Source: Christiangramia sabulilitoris (GTDB lineage Bacteria; Bacteroidota; Bacteroidia; Flavobacteriales; Flavobacteriaceae). Taken from it: DNA of 64,000 nt. The DNA lies in the NCBI RefSeq assembly GCF_007050985.1, contig NZ_VHSF01000001.1:1302001-1366000 (forward strand). The letters run 5' to 3'. The position numbers and the translations under genes were made by a program. A model generated the notes under the pieces. It ran no database searches. It saw nothing but the letters and a program-made list of their open reading frames with translations, and was not told where the DNA came from. This document shows, piece by piece, positions 1 through 9,729 of the stretch; the stretch's first letter is position 1; the number at the start of each line of letters is the position of its first letter.

Positions 1-1075
1 ATCCGCCACCATTAGAGGGGCTCAGAACATGCTCTGTTTCAGGAATAAGATCCTTCCAGTTCTCAGGTGCTGGATTCGATGCGTCTACCGTTACGATCCT
101 TTTGTTAGGAGCATCAAGATTCGTTACTATAAATAACTTACTTCCCTGGTTATCTATGACGAAACTGTCTGAATCGAAATTGTCCAGGATCGTTACCAGT
201 TCGGGATCTTTTTCACTTAGATCCATGAGGTATAATTCACCACCTGAGGTAGAATTTCGGGCAGAAATGATAAGAAATCTGTTATCTTCTGTGGTATACC
301 CACCAACATATCTTCTTTTCTGTTCCGGGGTATTTCCAAAGATGACCTTATCCTCGCTTTGGGCAGTCCCCAGTTTATGGAAATATAATTTGTGCTGATC
401 TGTCTTAGCTGATAGCTCACTTCCATCGGGTTTATCATAACTGGAATAATAAAAACCCTCGTTTCCTTTCCAGGAGAGTCCGCTGAATTTCACATCCCTG
501 ATCGTGTCTCCAAGGATCTCCTTGTTCTCAGCATTCATTACGATCACTTTTCTCCAGTCGCTCCCGCCTTCAGAGATGGCATAAGCCAGAGTTTTTCCAT
601 CTTCAGAAAAGCTAAGACCGCCTAGAGAGGTAGTGCCATCTTCACTGAATTTATTCGGATCAAGAAAAACCTCGGCTTCAGAGTTTTCATTCTTTTTACG
701 ATAGAGCACGCTCTGATTTTGTAATCCATCATTTTTATAAAAATAGATATGATCACCTTCAATAAAAGGAGCTCCTAATTTTTCATAATCCCAGAGCTGG
801 GTAAGTCTTTTCTTCAGTTTATCGCGGTAAGGAATATTATCCAGGTAATTAAAGGTCACCTTGTTTTGTGCAGCCACCCAGTTGCCCGTTTCTTCGCTGC
901 GATCATCTTCCAGCCAGCGATAAGGATCTTTAACATTGGTCCCGAAATAATCGGTGACGGTATCTACTTTTTTGGTTTCTGGATAATTCAAGGCGATTTC
1001 TTCGGTTTTTTTAGTGTTATCATTACAGGCAGCGATTAACCCGGCCGCAGCAACGATAGTAATCATTTTTTTCAT
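1..1075 (-). CDS. Prolyl oligopeptidase family (S9A) lipoprotein, N-terminal part only
   Basis: The gene runs off the left edge, so only about 358 N-terminal residues are present. The reading frame is open from ATG at 1075. It begins with a lipoprotein signal (MKKMITIVAAAGLIAAC, cysteine 17), so the enzyme is probably anchored to a membrane outside the cytoplasm. The mature part carries DPYRWLED about 30 residues after the cysteine, the hallmark of the S9A N-terminus, followed by beta-propeller-like sequence. Members cleave after proline in short peptides. The catalytic Ser/Asp/His domain lies beyond the window, so activity cannot be judged. The next gene upstream, asd, has its own terminator, so this is probably a separate unit. 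Confidence 0.9.
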   Translation of the reverse strand, partial: MKKMITIVAAAGLIAACNDNTKKTEEIALNYPETKKVDTVTDYFGTNVKDPYRWLEDDRSEETGNWVAAQNKVTFNYLDNIPYRDKLKKRLTQLWDYEKLGAPFIEGDHIYFYKNDGLQNQSVLYRKKNENSEAEVFLDPNKFSEDGTTSLGGLSFSEDGKTLAYAISEGGSDWRKVIVMNAENKEILGDTIRDVKFSGLSWKGNEGFYYSSYDKPDGSELSAKTDQHKLYFHKLGTAQSEDKVIFGNTPEQKRRYVGGYTTEDNRFLIISARNSTSGGELYLMDLSEKDPELVTILDNFDSDSFVIDNQGSKLFIVTNLDAPNKRIVTVDASNPAPENWKDLIPETEHVLSPSNGGG

Positions 1076-1107
1076 AATGGTAGTTTGGATTTAGCCTAAA
1101 ATAAGTA

Positions 1108-1144
1108 TAAAAAATGCCTGAAAGTTACATTCCTTCAGGCATTT
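1108..1144 (-). terminator. Intrinsic terminator of asd
   Basis: An 11-bp inverted repeat (AAATGCCTGAA / TTCAGGCATTT) is followed on the minus strand by a run of T. It lies 26 bases beyond the asd stop codon. Confidence 0.8.
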
Positions 1145-1169
1145 AAATCTATGATTATATTAAATATTT

Positions 1170-2159
1170 CTATACCAGTTTATTTTGAATGAGATATTCA
1201 GCGATCTGTATGGCATTGGTAGCAGCACCTTTGCGCAGATTATCTGCAACTATCCACATATTCAGAGTGTTTGGCTGAGAGTGATCCCGTCTTATCCTGC
1301 CAACAAAAACATCATCTTTTCCTTCAGCATATATGGGCATAGGATAAGTGTTTACCGCGGTATTATCCTGTACGGTCACTCCGGGAAATTCACTTAACAA
1401 CTTCCTTACATCAGCTTCTTCAAAATCCTTGCTGAACTCAATATTTACTGATTCTGAATGCCCTCCAACCACAGGAATTCTAATCGCCGTTGCCGTTACA
1501 TTTACAGAATCATCTCCAAGGATCTTTTTAGTTTCCAGGGTAAGTTTCATTTCTTCCTTGGTATAACCATTATCCTGAAAAACATCGCAATGCGGAAGAG
1601 CATTCCTGTGAATAGGATAAGGATAAGCCATTTCACCTTTTTCGCCGGCATATTCGTTTTCAAGCTGTTTTACTGCCTTGACTCCGGTACCGGTTATAGA
1701 CTGATACGTGGATACTACTACCCTTTTAATATTATAAACATCATGTAATGGTTTTAAGGCCATTAAAAGCTGTATCGTAGAGCAGTTTGGATTCGCTATA
1801 ATTTTATCGTTTCTATTCAGCAAACTTGCATTGATCTCAGGAATGACCAGTTTATTCTCGGGGTTCATTCTCCATGCTGAAGAGTTATCTATAACCGTGG
1901 TTCCTGCCGCCGCAAACTTCGGGGCCCATAACAACGAAGTCTCACCTCCCGCAGAAAATAAAGCAATTTCCGGTTTCATAGAAACTGCTGTTTCCAGGCT
2001 CACTACTGAATATTCATTATTTCCATATTTGACCTTCTTCCCTACAGATCTTTCGGAAGCGACAGGGATCAATTCGGTCAAAGGAAAATTCCTTTCTTCC
2101 AGTACTTTGAGCATAACATTACCTACCATCCCGGTGGCTCCTACAACAGCTACTTTCAT
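1170..2159 (-). CDS. asd: Aspartate-semialdehyde dehydrogenase
   Basis: This cytoplasmic NADP-dependent enzyme reduces aspartyl phosphate to aspartate semialdehyde, the branch point to lysine/diaminopimelate, threonine and methionine. The 329 residues match the usual length. The N-terminal GATGMVG (residues 7-13) is the nucleotide-binding loop. The catalytic cysteine is C126 in NPNCSTIQ, and R227/H234 in AIRIPVVGGHSE complete the active site. ATG at 2159 places the Rossmann loop at the expected distance. It appears monocistronic, with its own -7 box and terminator. Confidence 0.96.
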   Translation of the reverse strand: MKVAVVGATGMVGNVMLKVLEERNFPLTELIPVASERSVGKKVKYGNNEYSVVSLETAVSMKPEIALFSAGGETSLLWAPKFAAAGTTVIDNSSAWRMNPENKLVIPEINASLLNRNDKIIANPNCSTIQLLMALKPLHDVYNIKRVVVSTYQSITGTGVKAVKQLENEYAGEKGEMAYPYPIHRNALPHCDVFQDNGYTKEEMKLTLETKKILGDDSVNVTATAIRIPVVGGHSESVNIEFSKDFEEADVRKLLSEFPGVTVQDNTAVNTYPMPIYAEGKDDVFVGRIRRDHSQPNTLNMWIVADNLRKGAATNAIQIAEYLIQNKLV

Positions 2160-2182
2160 AAGTGTAATTTAAATTATTGGTC

Positions 2183-2190
2183 CAAAAATA
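2183..2190 (-). promoter_or_regulatory. Putative -7 box of asd
   Basis: TATTTTTG on the minus strand fits the Bacteroidota TAnnTTTG consensus and lies 24 bases before the asd ATG. No good TTG is seen at the -33 position. Confidence 0.5.
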
Positions 2191-2413
2191 TAGAGTTTAA
2201 ACAGTCTTACCACATTTTTATGCAAATTTCACTAAATCATTGGTTTCGTTATTTTTGATATAACATCTTTAAAACTAAGCATTTTTGAAGGGAAAAAACC
2301 TGTAGATCCTGTGGTGGCTTTTATAACCCAGGATATTGCGGGCTTGCGGAGAAAAATCCGGGTGTATCCAGGTTTCTAAGAATACGAGCAATTTTTTAAG
2401 TCTCTGGTTATTG
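2191..2413. other. Intergenic stretch with no recognised content
   Basis: This is the bulk of the 324-base gap between asd and mscL. Apart from the asd -7 box and the mscL terminator at its ends, no gene, repeat or convincing structure is seen. Confidence 0.5.
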
Positions 2414-2443
2414 TAAAAAAAGACCCCGACTTGCATCGGGGTT
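2414..2443 (-). terminator. Intrinsic terminator of mscL
   Basis: The stem CCCCGA/TCGGGG with a 6-base loop is followed on the minus strand by TCTTTTTTT, about 40 bases past the mscL stop. Confidence 0.85.
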
Positions 2444-2483
2444 TATGGTTAAAAATGAATAGTGTAGCGGTAAGCGTACGTCT

Positions 2484-2912
2484 TTATGGGTTTTGTTTTC
2501 TCAATTCGTCTCTTATCTCCAACAGAATTTCTTCCTGGGTTGGTCCTTTTGGTGCCGGAGCGTCTTCCACATTTTCTTTTTTCTTGGTTTTCTCGTAAGA
2601 TCTTAGGACCAAAAATATAAAGAATCCAATAATGATAAAATAGATAATTGCCTGAATAAGATTTCCGTAGGTGATCACGGCCGCCTCGGCTTCTTTGGCC
2701 GCCTCCAGGTTGGCATACCTCTGGCCATCAAGGGCGATAAATTTTTGAGTAAAATCTATACCACCTGTGATAACACCTATAATAGGCATGATCACGTCGT
2801 TTACCACAGAAGTAACGATCTTGTTAAATGCCCCGCCAATAACTACCGCTGTGGCCAGCATTACGATGTCCTTCTGCATTAGGAAGGTCTTAAAATCTGA
2901 AAAAAAGCTCAT
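2484..2912 (-). CDS. mscL: Large-conductance mechanosensitive channel MscL
   Basis: This inner-membrane channel opens under membrane tension to release solutes during hypo-osmotic shock. At 142 residues it is normal for the family. The N-terminal amphipathic helix ([19 protein letters not shown]) leads into TM1 (about 16-40, with the conserved glycine-rich [16 protein letters not shown]). A periplasmic loop follows, then TM2 (about 85-108), and a charged cytoplasmic tail ending in a helix ([10 protein letters not shown]). It is flanked by its own terminator and is probably transcribed alone. Confidence 0.97.
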   Translation of the reverse strand: MSFFSDFKTFLMQKDIVMLATAVVIGGAFNKIVTSVVNDVIMPIIGVITGGIDFTQKFIALDGQRYANLEAAKEAEAAVITYGNLIQAIIYFIIIGFFIFLVLRSYEKTKKKENVEDAPAPKGPTQEEILLEIRDELRKQNP

Positions 2913-2974
2913 TTTGATTTGTTAAAGTTAGTTGAGCTCTAATTTAGAAAAAAAAAGTTACTGGAGGTTTAAAG

Positions 2975-4084
2975 CTATTCCGGGATAACTTTTCTGGTTA
3001 CCCTGCGTTGCACACCCGTAATAAGTTCATAAGAAATAGTACCCCCGGCTTCAGCGAATTTAACCGCGTGTTGAGGTCCGCCAAATACGATCACTTCATC
3101 ACCTTCTTCACATTCAATACCGGTAACATCTATCATGATAATATCCATACAAACATTCCCTACGATGGGAGCGTATTTACCATTTACAATTACCCCGGCC
3201 TTTTGTTTGCCGTAGATCCTGTTGATCCCATCTGCATGGCCGATGGGAAGGGTGGCAATTCGCGATGGACCTTCTACTTTATAAACCCGGTTGTACCCTA
3301 CGGTGGCTCCTTTATCCAGTTTTCGTATCTGTGAAATAATAGTTTTAAGGGTCACGACCGGTTTTAGTTGAGGATCTACGGTTTTGTCATTTCCAAAACC
3401 ATACAGGCCAATTCCAGATCTAACCATGCTAAAGGCTGCTTTTGGATAATTGATGACCCCCGAGGTATTACATATATGAAGTATTGGCTCATAATTCAGA
3501 TCGGCAACCAGTTCCCAGGTCATTTTCCTGAAAAGATCTATCTGGCCTACTGTAAAATCCCGTTCCTGCCAGTCATCACTCGCGGCAAGGTGGGAAAAAA
3601 TAGAAGCGATCTTTATAGTGGAAGTATTTTTTATCAATTCCCTGATTTTGGGAATTTCGGGTTGGTCAAAACCAAGACGGTTCAGACCGGTATTGAATTT
3701 AATATGAACGGGATAGTTCTTTTGGTTTAATTTTTCTGCGGTGGAAATAAATGACCGCAGGATCTTCTCACTGTAAAGGTTGGGTTCCAGGCAGTGCTCT
3801 ATGATCTCTTCAAAATGCGTGAATTGAGGATGAAGAACCAAAATTGGTTTGATGATCCCGTTTTCCCGAAGCCTGATTCCTTCTTCCACGTAGGCCACGG
3901 CAAAATAATCGGTACCCAATTCCTGTAGTTTTTTGGCGATCACTACAGAGTCGCTTCCGTAGGCATGAGCCTTTACTACCGATAAAAACTTAACGTCCTT
4001 ATCTATTTTAGATCTTAAAAAATGATAATTATGAGCCAGGTTTCCAAGGTCGATCTCCAGAACGGTTTCTTTGGCTTCAGGCAT
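2975..4084 (-). CDS. alr: Alanine racemase
   Basis: This PLP enzyme interconverts L- and D-alanine for peptidoglycan. The 369 residues are standard. The PLP lysine is K38 in [11 protein letters not shown], and the second catalytic base is Y264 in VGYNRVYK. R222 in [10 protein letters not shown] is the expected pyridine-contacting arginine. The start overlaps the end of tdk by 8 bases, so the two are probably co-transcribed and translationally coupled. This is a monofunctional Alr; the MurF-Alr fusion found in some Bacteroidota is not present here. Confidence 0.96.
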   Translation of the reverse strand: MPEAKETVLEIDLGNLAHNYHFLRSKIDKDVKFLSVVKAHAYGSDSVVIAKKLQELGTDYFAVAYVEEGIRLRENGIIKPILVLHPQFTHFEEIIEHCLEPNLYSEKILRSFISTAEKLNQKNYPVHIKFNTGLNRLGFDQPEIPKIRELIKNTSTIKIASIFSHLAASDDWQERDFTVGQIDLFRKMTWELVADLNYEPILHICNTSGVINYPKAAFSMVRSGIGLYGFGNDKTVDPQLKPVVTLKTIISQIRKLDKGATVGYNRVYKVEGPSRIATLPIGHADGINRIYGKQKAGVIVNGKYAPIVGNVCMDIIMIDVTGIECEEGDEVIVFGGPQHAVKFAEAGGTISYELITGVQRRVTRKVIPE

Positions 4085-4724
4085 TTTCTTCTTTTGGTTT
4101 AGATTTCAATTCTTCAGGGTCCTGCACATCGAGTTTTTTCACTCTTTCCTTAAGCATAGCCTTATAATATGCGGCGCGGCTTAAAGGTTCATATTCTTCA
4201 TTTTCCCCAAGGAATACCAGGTCATCATTGATCGCTTTTCTATAGCTGAACTGCGCCAGGTTTCCTGTTCTGGTGCAAACTGCATGCACCTTGGTCACAT
4301 ATTCTGCGGTAGCCATAAGATTAGGCATTGGGCCAAAGGGGTTTCCTTTAAAATCCATATCCAGACCAGCAACGATCACCCTAACCCCACGGTTAGCCAG
4401 GTCATTACAAACCGTGACGATCTCATCATCAAAGAATTGTGCTTCATCGATACCAACCACATCACAACCGTCTGCCAGGATCCTGATATTGGAGGCTGAA
4501 GGCACCGGAGTGGAACGTATTTCATTGGAATCATGAGATACCACCATCTCTTCATCATACCTGGTATCTATCGCAGGTTTAAAGATCTCTACGTTCTGTT
4601 TGGCAAATTTCGCACGTTTGAGTCTTCGGATCAGTTCTTCGGTTTTACCGGAAAACATAGAGCCGCAAATAACCTCAATCCAGCCAAATTGCTCTTCGTG
4701 ATTTACTGTATTTTCGAGAAACAT
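4077..4724 (-). CDS. tdk: Thymidine kinase (type II)
   Basis: It phosphorylates thymidine in nucleoside salvage. The P-loop is GSMFSGKT (21-28), the Walker-B-like DEAQFF is at 93-98 with E94 the likely catalytic base, and the C-terminal lasso region is [13 protein letters not shown]. At 215 residues it is slightly longer than classical members because of a charged tail. Most of the zinc-ribbon cysteines of type II enzymes are missing: the first pair is C150/T153, and the second pair has become S182 and A185. It heads the tdk-alr operon. Confidence 0.95.
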   Translation of the reverse strand: MFLENTVNHEEQFGWIEVICGSMFSGKTEELIRRLKRAKFAKQNVEIFKPAIDTRYDEEMVVSHDSNEIRSTPVPSASNIRILADGCDVVGIDEAQFFDDEIVTVCNDLANRGVRVIVAGLDMDFKGNPFGPMPNLMATAEYVTKVHAVCTRTGNLAQFSYRKAINDDLVFLGENEEYEPLSRAAYYKAMLKERVKKLDVQDPEELKSKPKEENA

Positions 4725-4777
4725 TTTGTATTTTTCAAGTCGAAATGGGGAAATACCTCATTCGCATAAAGGTGGAA

Positions 4778-4785
4778 CAAATTTA
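4778..4785 (-). promoter_or_regulatory. Putative -7 box of tdk-alr
   Basis: TAAATTTG on the minus strand lies about 54 bases before the tdk ATG. The -33 region is poor. Confidence 0.45.
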
Positions 4786-4914
4786 TTAAAAATACAACCC
4801 TGGTAAAGGGGGAATCCTTAAAGTTATGAAATAATGAAGGCATATTTTTCCACAAAAATCGGGAATATTGGTGCCGGCCTGCTTCTAACTTATAATCGAA
4901 AAAATTAATTACAG

Positions 4915-5661
4915 ATGAAAAAGAAAATTGAAGCAAATTTGATCAGCATTGCCGAAAAGATCCTTCAGGAAAAAGGCAATATGGACGCTGCTCAGCTTAA
5001 AGAAATGGCGAAAGATCTTTACGAGAAGCTTACCATTTTATCTTTTACAGAAAAGCATCTGGAAGAAGAACCAAAAAAGGCCAGGAAAAGTGAAGTTAAA
5101 AAAGAGCCTAAGTTTAAAGCTCAAAAAAATCTTTATGACGAATTCTATCCTGATGGAACTGAATATAATGAAGATTCTGATGCTATTACCGAGCCGAATA
5201 CAGAAAAGATCAAGGATATAGTAGCGCAGATGCCTCCGGAATCTGAAAATGTAGATTTGATCATGGAAAGTATTAATGCCGCTCCCCCGGCTCCGGAAAG
5301 GACCAGTCCTAAGAAAGATAAATCTGATTTTAGAAATATCGGCGTAGATTATGACAATCTTCCCGATTTTGAGCCGGTTAATAATGTGGAAAAAGCGAAT
5401 AAACCAAAATCACTTAATGACCGTCTTAAAAAAGGTATCAATATTGGCTTAAATGAACGTCTGGCTTATATCAAGCACTTGTTCGATGGTAATACGGCAG
5501 ATTATAACCGGGTTCTTTCTCAGTTAAATACCTTCAGCAGCCTCGAAGAGGCCAGTAAATTTATAGAATTGGTTGTAAAACCTGATTATAATCACTGGGA
5601 GGGAAAAGAGGAACATGAAGAAAGATTTATCGCGCATATCGAAAACAAGTTCGACAAATAG
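4915..5661 (+). CDS. Conserved hypothetical acidic protein
   Basis: This is a 248-residue cytoplasmic-looking protein with no signal peptide or membrane helix. The N-terminus is helical (residues 1-50). The middle (about 50-150) is charged, proline-containing and probably disordered. The C-terminal ~85 residues, from LNDRLKKGINIGLNERLAY onward, look like the folded part: this region resembles a conserved module of unknown function in other Flavobacteriia. It lies 13 bases upstream of rsmI and probably shares its transcript. No catalytic motif is visible and no function is claimed. Confidence 0.8.
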   Translation: MKKKIEANLISIAEKILQEKGNMDAAQLKEMAKDLYEKLTILSFTEKHLEEEPKKARKSEVKKEPKFKAQKNLYDEFYPDGTEYNEDSDAITEPNTEKIKDIVAQMPPESENVDLIMESINAAPPAPERTSPKKDKSDFRNIGVDYDNLPDFEPVNNVEKANKPKSLNDRLKKGINIGLNERLAYIKHLFDGNTADYNRVLSQLNTFSSLEEASKFIELVVKPDYNHWEGKEEHEERFIAHIENKFDK

Positions 5662-5674
5662 CAGCATTTAATCT

Positions 5675-6346
5675 ATGGGAAAATTGTTTCTGGTACCAAC
5701 ACCAATTGGTAACCTGGAGGATATTACTTTCAGGGCAATAAAAGTTCTGAAGGAGGTTGACCTTATTCTAGCAGAAGATACCCGCAACAGCGGTAAATTA
5801 TTAAAACATTTCGAGATCAATACCCCTATGCAAAGCCATCATATGCATAATGAGCATAAGACGGTAGATCATGTGGTTTCCAGGATTCAGTCAGGAGAAA
5901 CCATTGCATTGATTAGTGATGCCGGTACGCCGGCGATCTCAGATCCGGGATTTTTGCTAACCCGGGCCTGTGTGGAAGCAGGGTTGGAGGTAGATTGTCT
6001 TCCCGGGGCCACAGCGTTTGTGCCCGCCCTGGTAAATAGCGGACTACCTAATGACAAATTCATTTTTGAAGGTTTTCTTCCTGTTAAAAAAGGAAGACAA
6101 ACCCGGTTGAAAATCCTTGCAGAAGAAAACCGTACTATGATCTTTTATGAATCTCCTCATAAGCTTATAAAGACATTAGGCAATTTTGTAGAATATTTTG
6201 GAGGAGAACGAAAGGTATCTGTATCGCGTGAGATCACGAAAATGCATGAAGAAACCATTAGGGGTACTGCCGCTGAGGTTTTGAAACATTATACAGATCG
6301 TCCGCCTAAAGGAGAGATCGTGGTCATTGTAGAGGGAAAATCCTGA
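5675..6346 (+). CDS. rsmI: 16S rRNA (cytidine-1402-2'-O)-methyltransferase
   Basis: This SAM-dependent tetrapyrrole-methylase-fold enzyme 2'-O-methylates C1402 in the decoding centre of 16S rRNA. Signatures are VPTPIGNLEDITFRA at the N-terminus, AEDTRNSGKLL, SDAGTPAISDPG around residue 88, and PGATAFVPALVNSGL. At 223 residues it lacks the extra C-terminal domain of the E. coli protein (about 286), as I recall for other Bacteroidota members. It is followed four bases later by the UDG-family gene. Confidence 0.95.
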   Translation: MGKLFLVPTPIGNLEDITFRAIKVLKEVDLILAEDTRNSGKLLKHFEINTPMQSHHMHNEHKTVDHVVSRIQSGETIALISDAGTPAISDPGFLLTRACVEAGLEVDCLPGATAFVPALVNSGLPNDKFIFEGFLPVKKGRQTRLKILAEENRTMIFYESPHKLIKTLGNFVEYFGGERKVSVSREITKMHEETIRGTAAEVLKHYTDRPPKGEIVVIVEGKS

Positions 6347-6350
6347 TATT

Positions 6351-6917
6351 TTGAAAGACCTTTTATGCGAAATAAGGGATTGCAGGGTTTGTGCAGAACA
6401 TCTGCCACTTGGTCCCAGGCCAATCATAGAGGCCAGTGAAAAATCAAAGATTATCCTTATTAGCCAGGCCCCCGGAAGAGTGGTCCATGAGTCTGGAATC
6501 GCCTGGAAAGATCAAAGCGGAAAGAAATTGAGAGAGTGGCTGGGGGTGGATGATGATACTTTTTATGATACCTCAAATTTTGCGATCTTACCGATGGGAT
6601 TTTGCTATCCGGGGAAGGCAAAAACAGGGGATTTGCCTCCGAGGAAAGAATGTGCCCCGCTATGGCATGACCAGGTTTGGAATCAACTTTCAAACACTAA
6701 ATTAAAGATCCTGATAGGTTCTTATGCCGCAAATTATTACCTGGGAAAAAAGGAAAATCTTACTCAAAAAGTGCAGAATTTTGAAGAGTTTCTACCTGAG
6801 TACTGGACATTGCCCCACCCGTCTCCGGTGAATAGATTCTGGAGAATGAATAATCCCTGGTTTGAAGACGAAGTCGTACCCCGACTACAGAATAAAATTG
6901 CTGAAATTTTAAGTTGA
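6351..6917 (+). CDS. Uracil-DNA glycosylase superfamily protein
   Basis: This 188-residue protein has the UDG fold signatures: ISQAPGRVVHESG near residue 35 (water-activating loop) and LPHPSPVNRFW near residue 155 (DNA-intercalation loop). It resembles the short UDG-like family often annotated only as uracil-DNA glycosylase family, so the base excised is uncertain. Cysteines near the N-terminus (C5, C10, C13) could suggest a metal or Fe-S site, but this is not proven. The start is TTG at 6351, four bases after the rsmI stop; no in-frame ATG fits better. It is probably co-transcribed with rsmI. Confidence 0.8.
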   Translation: MKDLLCEIRDCRVCAEHLPLGPRPIIEASEKSKIILISQAPGRVVHESGIAWKDQSGKKLREWLGVDDDTFYDTSNFAILPMGFCYPGKAKTGDLPPRKECAPLWHDQVWNQLSNTKLKILIGSYAANYYLGKKENLTQKVQNFEEFLPEYWTLPHPSPVNRFWRMNNPWFEDEVVPRLQNKIAEILS

Positions 6918-6980
6918 GGAATTAAAATCCTGTAACTTGTTTTTGCTAATTTCGGCATCCAAAAATAATTTATCAGATCT

Positions 6981-8675
6981 ATGCGCTGGACCTTAAAACC
7001 CAAACCCGACCCTATTACTGTAAATGCCCTGGCAGACAAATTAGGAGTAGGTGTGCCGGTTGCAAAACTTCTTGTTCAGAGGGGGATTACCACTTTCGAA
7101 GAAGCTAAGAAGTTCTTCCGGCCAGACCTTAAGCTATTGCACGATCCTTTCCTGATGAAGGATATGGAGAAAGCAGTAGACCGCATAGAACTAGCCATTA
7201 AGAATGAAGAAAATATCATGGTCTACGGGGATTATGATGTGGATGGTACGACCAGTGTTGCCTTGATGTCTTCTTACCTGAAATTCAGGTATCCAAATGT
7301 GGCAACTTATATTCCAGATCGTTATGAAGAAGGATATGGTGTGTCCTACAAAGGGATAGATTATGCTGCAGATAATGATATAAGTTTAATTATTGCTCTC
7401 GATTGTGGAATTAAGGCCATTGATAAGGTGGCATATGCTAAGGACAAAGGGGTCGATTTTGTCATCTGTGATCACCACAGGCCCGGGAGCGGGATTCCCG
7501 ACGCTGTAGCAGTACTGGACCCTAAAAGGGAAGATTGCAATTATCCCTATGACGAACTTTGTGGTTGTGGTGTAGGTTTTAAACTTATCCAGGCGATCAC
7601 TCAAAAAAATAATGAACCCGAGGAAACATTATTGCCTTACCTGGATCTCGTAGCTACCGCAATAGGAGCAGATATAGTGCCTATCACCGGGGAAAACAGG
7701 ATACTTGCCTATCATGGTTTACATGTTATAAATGTGGCGCCGAGAAAAGGTATCAAAAGTTTACTGGGGGACAAGAAGAATGTAAGTATCACCGATGTTG
7801 TTTTTATCGTGGCTCCAAGGATCAATGCTGCTGGAAGAATGAAACACGGCTTGCATGCGGTAAATCTCCTTACGGAAGAGGATGAGGAAATTTCAAAAAA
7901 ATATACTGAGGAGATCGAAGTCTATAATACAGACCGCAGAAGTGCCGACAAAACTATTACCGAAGAGGCAAAGCGGCAGATCATAGAACAAAAAGAGGAG
8001 CAGAGATTAACTACAGTGGTTTATGATGAGAACTGGCATAAGGGAGTTATCGGGATCGTAGCTTCCAGGTTGACCGAAACCTGGTACAGGCCAACGCTGG
8101 TATTTACCCGGAGTGGAGAGCGACTGGCGGCTTCGGCAAGGTCTGTAAAAGGATTCGATGTGTATGAAGCACTGGAAGGATGTAAAGATCATATAGAGCA
8201 GTTTGGAGGCCATAAATACGCCGCCGGCCTTACTTTGCTGGAATCTGAATATCTTAATTTTAAGAATAAGTTTGAACAGGTAGTTGCTGAAACAATAGAC
8301 CGGAACCTCTTAACGCCGGAGATCACTATTGATGAAGAATTGAATTTAAAGGATATCACTCCTAAATTCTACAGGATACTTAAACAATTTGCGCCATTTG
8401 GTCCCGGCAATATGTCCCCGGTTTTTATGACCCGCGGTTTGACCGATACCGGTTTTGGGAAATGTGTGGGAGAAGATAAAACCCATCTTAAATGCCAGGT
8501 GAAACAGGAAGGCTCAAAGGTCACTTTTGATGTAATAGGATTCAATCTGGGAGATAAACTGGATCTAATAAAAGAGGGTAAAAAATTTGACGCGGTTTAC
8601 AGTCTCGATGAAAATACCTGGAACGGGAACACCAAAATCCAGCTGAAATTAAAGGATATCAGGGAAAGTATTTAA
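6981..8675 (+). CDS. recJ: Single-stranded-DNA-specific exonuclease RecJ
   Basis: RecJ degrades single-stranded DNA 5' to 3' in recombination, mismatch and base-excision repair. The DHH motifs are clear: YGDYDVDGTTS (D84, D86, D88), the DCG motif at 141-143, and CDHHRPG (D164-H166). A DHHA1 domain with GVIGIVASRLTE and FGGHKYAAG follows, then the C-terminal OB-like domain. The 564 residues match the family. A TAATTTCG sequence 27 bases upstream is a weak -7 candidate. It is convergent with lpxH, and the stop codons overlap by 4 bases. Confidence 0.97.
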   Translation: MRWTLKPKPDPITVNALADKLGVGVPVAKLLVQRGITTFEEAKKFFRPDLKLLHDPFLMKDMEKAVDRIELAIKNEENIMVYGDYDVDGTTSVALMSSYLKFRYPNVATYIPDRYEEGYGVSYKGIDYAADNDISLIIALDCGIKAIDKVAYAKDKGVDFVICDHHRPGSGIPDAVAVLDPKREDCNYPYDELCGCGVGFKLIQAITQKNNEPEETLLPYLDLVATAIGADIVPITGENRILAYHGLHVINVAPRKGIKSLLGDKKNVSITDVVFIVAPRINAAGRMKHGLHAVNLLTEEDEEISKKYTEEIEVYNTDRRSADKTITEEAKRQIIEQKEEQRLTTVVYDENWHKGVIGIVASRLTETWYRPTLVFTRSGERLAASARSVKGFDVYEALEGCKDHIEQFGGHKYAAGLTLLESEYLNFKNKFEQVVAETIDRNLLTPEITIDEELNLKDITPKFYRILKQFAPFGPGNMSPVFMTRGLTDTGFGKCVGEDKTHLKCQVKQEGSKVTFDVIGFNLGDKLDLIKEGKKFDAVYSLDENTWNGNTKIQLKLKDIRESI

Positions 8676-9430
8676 TCCTCAAGCTTCTTAAGGCTTAACT
8701 TTTCACCGTCGAATTCGGCATAAGTGTAAAAATTGATCCAGTCACCGGTATTCACGTAGCTGGATTTTCCATTAAGCTCAATTTCCAGGGGGAGATGACG
8801 ATGTCCAAACAGGAAATAATCATAATGCTTTTCCTGCAGTTTTCTTCGGCAATACTGAATAAGCCATTCCTTTTCTTCGCCAAGAAATTCCTGATCTTCA
8901 TCCCCGGAGATCATTTTATTCTTTACAGAAAAATATTGCGCCAGGGGTACTCCAAGGTCCGGATGCAGCCATCTATAAAGCCATTTTGACAAAGGATTTG
9001 TGAATACTTTCTTCATCCTTTTGTAACCTTTATCTCCCGGGCCCAGGCCATCACCATGGCCAATAAGAAAAGTCTTGTTATTGAACTGGAATTCTTTAGG
9101 TTGATGAAAAACGGGAATATTTAGCTCGGTTTCAAAATAATCGTTCATCCAGAGGTCATGATTGCCCACGAAAAAATAGACGGGGATGCCGCTGTCTTTA
9201 ATTTCAGCAAGTTTCCCCAGGGTTCTTACAAAACCTTTTGGAACAACGTGCTTATATTCAAACCAGAAGTCAAAAAGGTCTCCTAAAAGAAAAATAGCCG
9301 CTGCATCTTTTTTGATTTCATCCAACCACTTCACAAAAATAAGTTCCCTTTCACGGCTTTCCTCCATAGTAGGAGCGCCAAGGTGATTATCACTGGAAAA
9401 ATAGATCTTTTTGCCTTTCGGGATATCCAT
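8672..9430 (-). CDS. lpxH: UDP-2,3-diacylglucosamine hydrolase (LpxH-type metallophosphoesterase)
   Basis: It cleaves UDP-2,3-diacylglucosamine to lipid X in lipid A synthesis at the inner-membrane surface. The calcineurin-like motifs are all present: SSDNHLGAP (D14, H16), LLGDLFDFWFEY, VGNHDLWM, GHGDGLGP and FGHRHLP. DNH replaces the more common DxH spelling but keeps the metal ligands. At 252 residues it fits LpxH. Some Bacteroidota LpxH-like phosphoesterases are unassigned, so the substrate is a family-level inference. Confidence 0.88.
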   Translation of the reverse strand: MDIPKGKKIYFSSDNHLGAPTMEESRERELIFVKWLDEIKKDAAAIFLLGDLFDFWFEYKHVVPKGFVRTLGKLAEIKDSGIPVYFFVGNHDLWMNDYFETELNIPVFHQPKEFQFNNKTFLIGHGDGLGPGDKGYKRMKKVFTNPLSKWLYRWLHPDLGVPLAQYFSVKNKMISGDEDQEFLGEEKEWLIQYCRRKLQEKHYDYFLFGHRHLPLEIELNGKSSYVNTGDWINFYTYAEFDGEKLSLKKLED

Positions 9431-9729
9431 AGATGATTTGTTCGGGGTAAAGATATAAGATTTCTCGCGTTGGTTGAAATGTCAGTTATTTTTTACAAAA
9501 TTTAGTCATCGTCAACTTATTTAATGGTCCTGAAGAAAGACGAATTATTTGCAGAAAATAAGGCTCGGTAAATATTTCATTTCGAACAGAGAGAAAGGTT
9601 TAATTAAAATATGGTTCACTAAAGAGATCTCTCAGATAAATAAAAAGCGACACTTATTTCGGCAGGCTCAGAGCAACAATTAAATAAATTCAACTGCCTG
9701 CTGCGACTTAAAACTGTATACTGATATTT
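9431..9729. other. Intergenic stretch, mostly unexplained
   Basis: This is part of the 375-base gap between lpxH and queD. A sequence taaagata at 9448-9455 may be a weak -7 box for lpxH (minus strand). Around 9657-9710 there is a GC-richer segment with GGCAG...CTGCC complementarity that may belong to the adjoining repeat. Nothing else is recognised. Confidence 0.4.

Noticed and set aside
2270-2400. Possible gene remnant between asd and mscL
   Set aside because: Slightly richer in GC than surroundings, but no frame longer than a few codons resembles a known protein.
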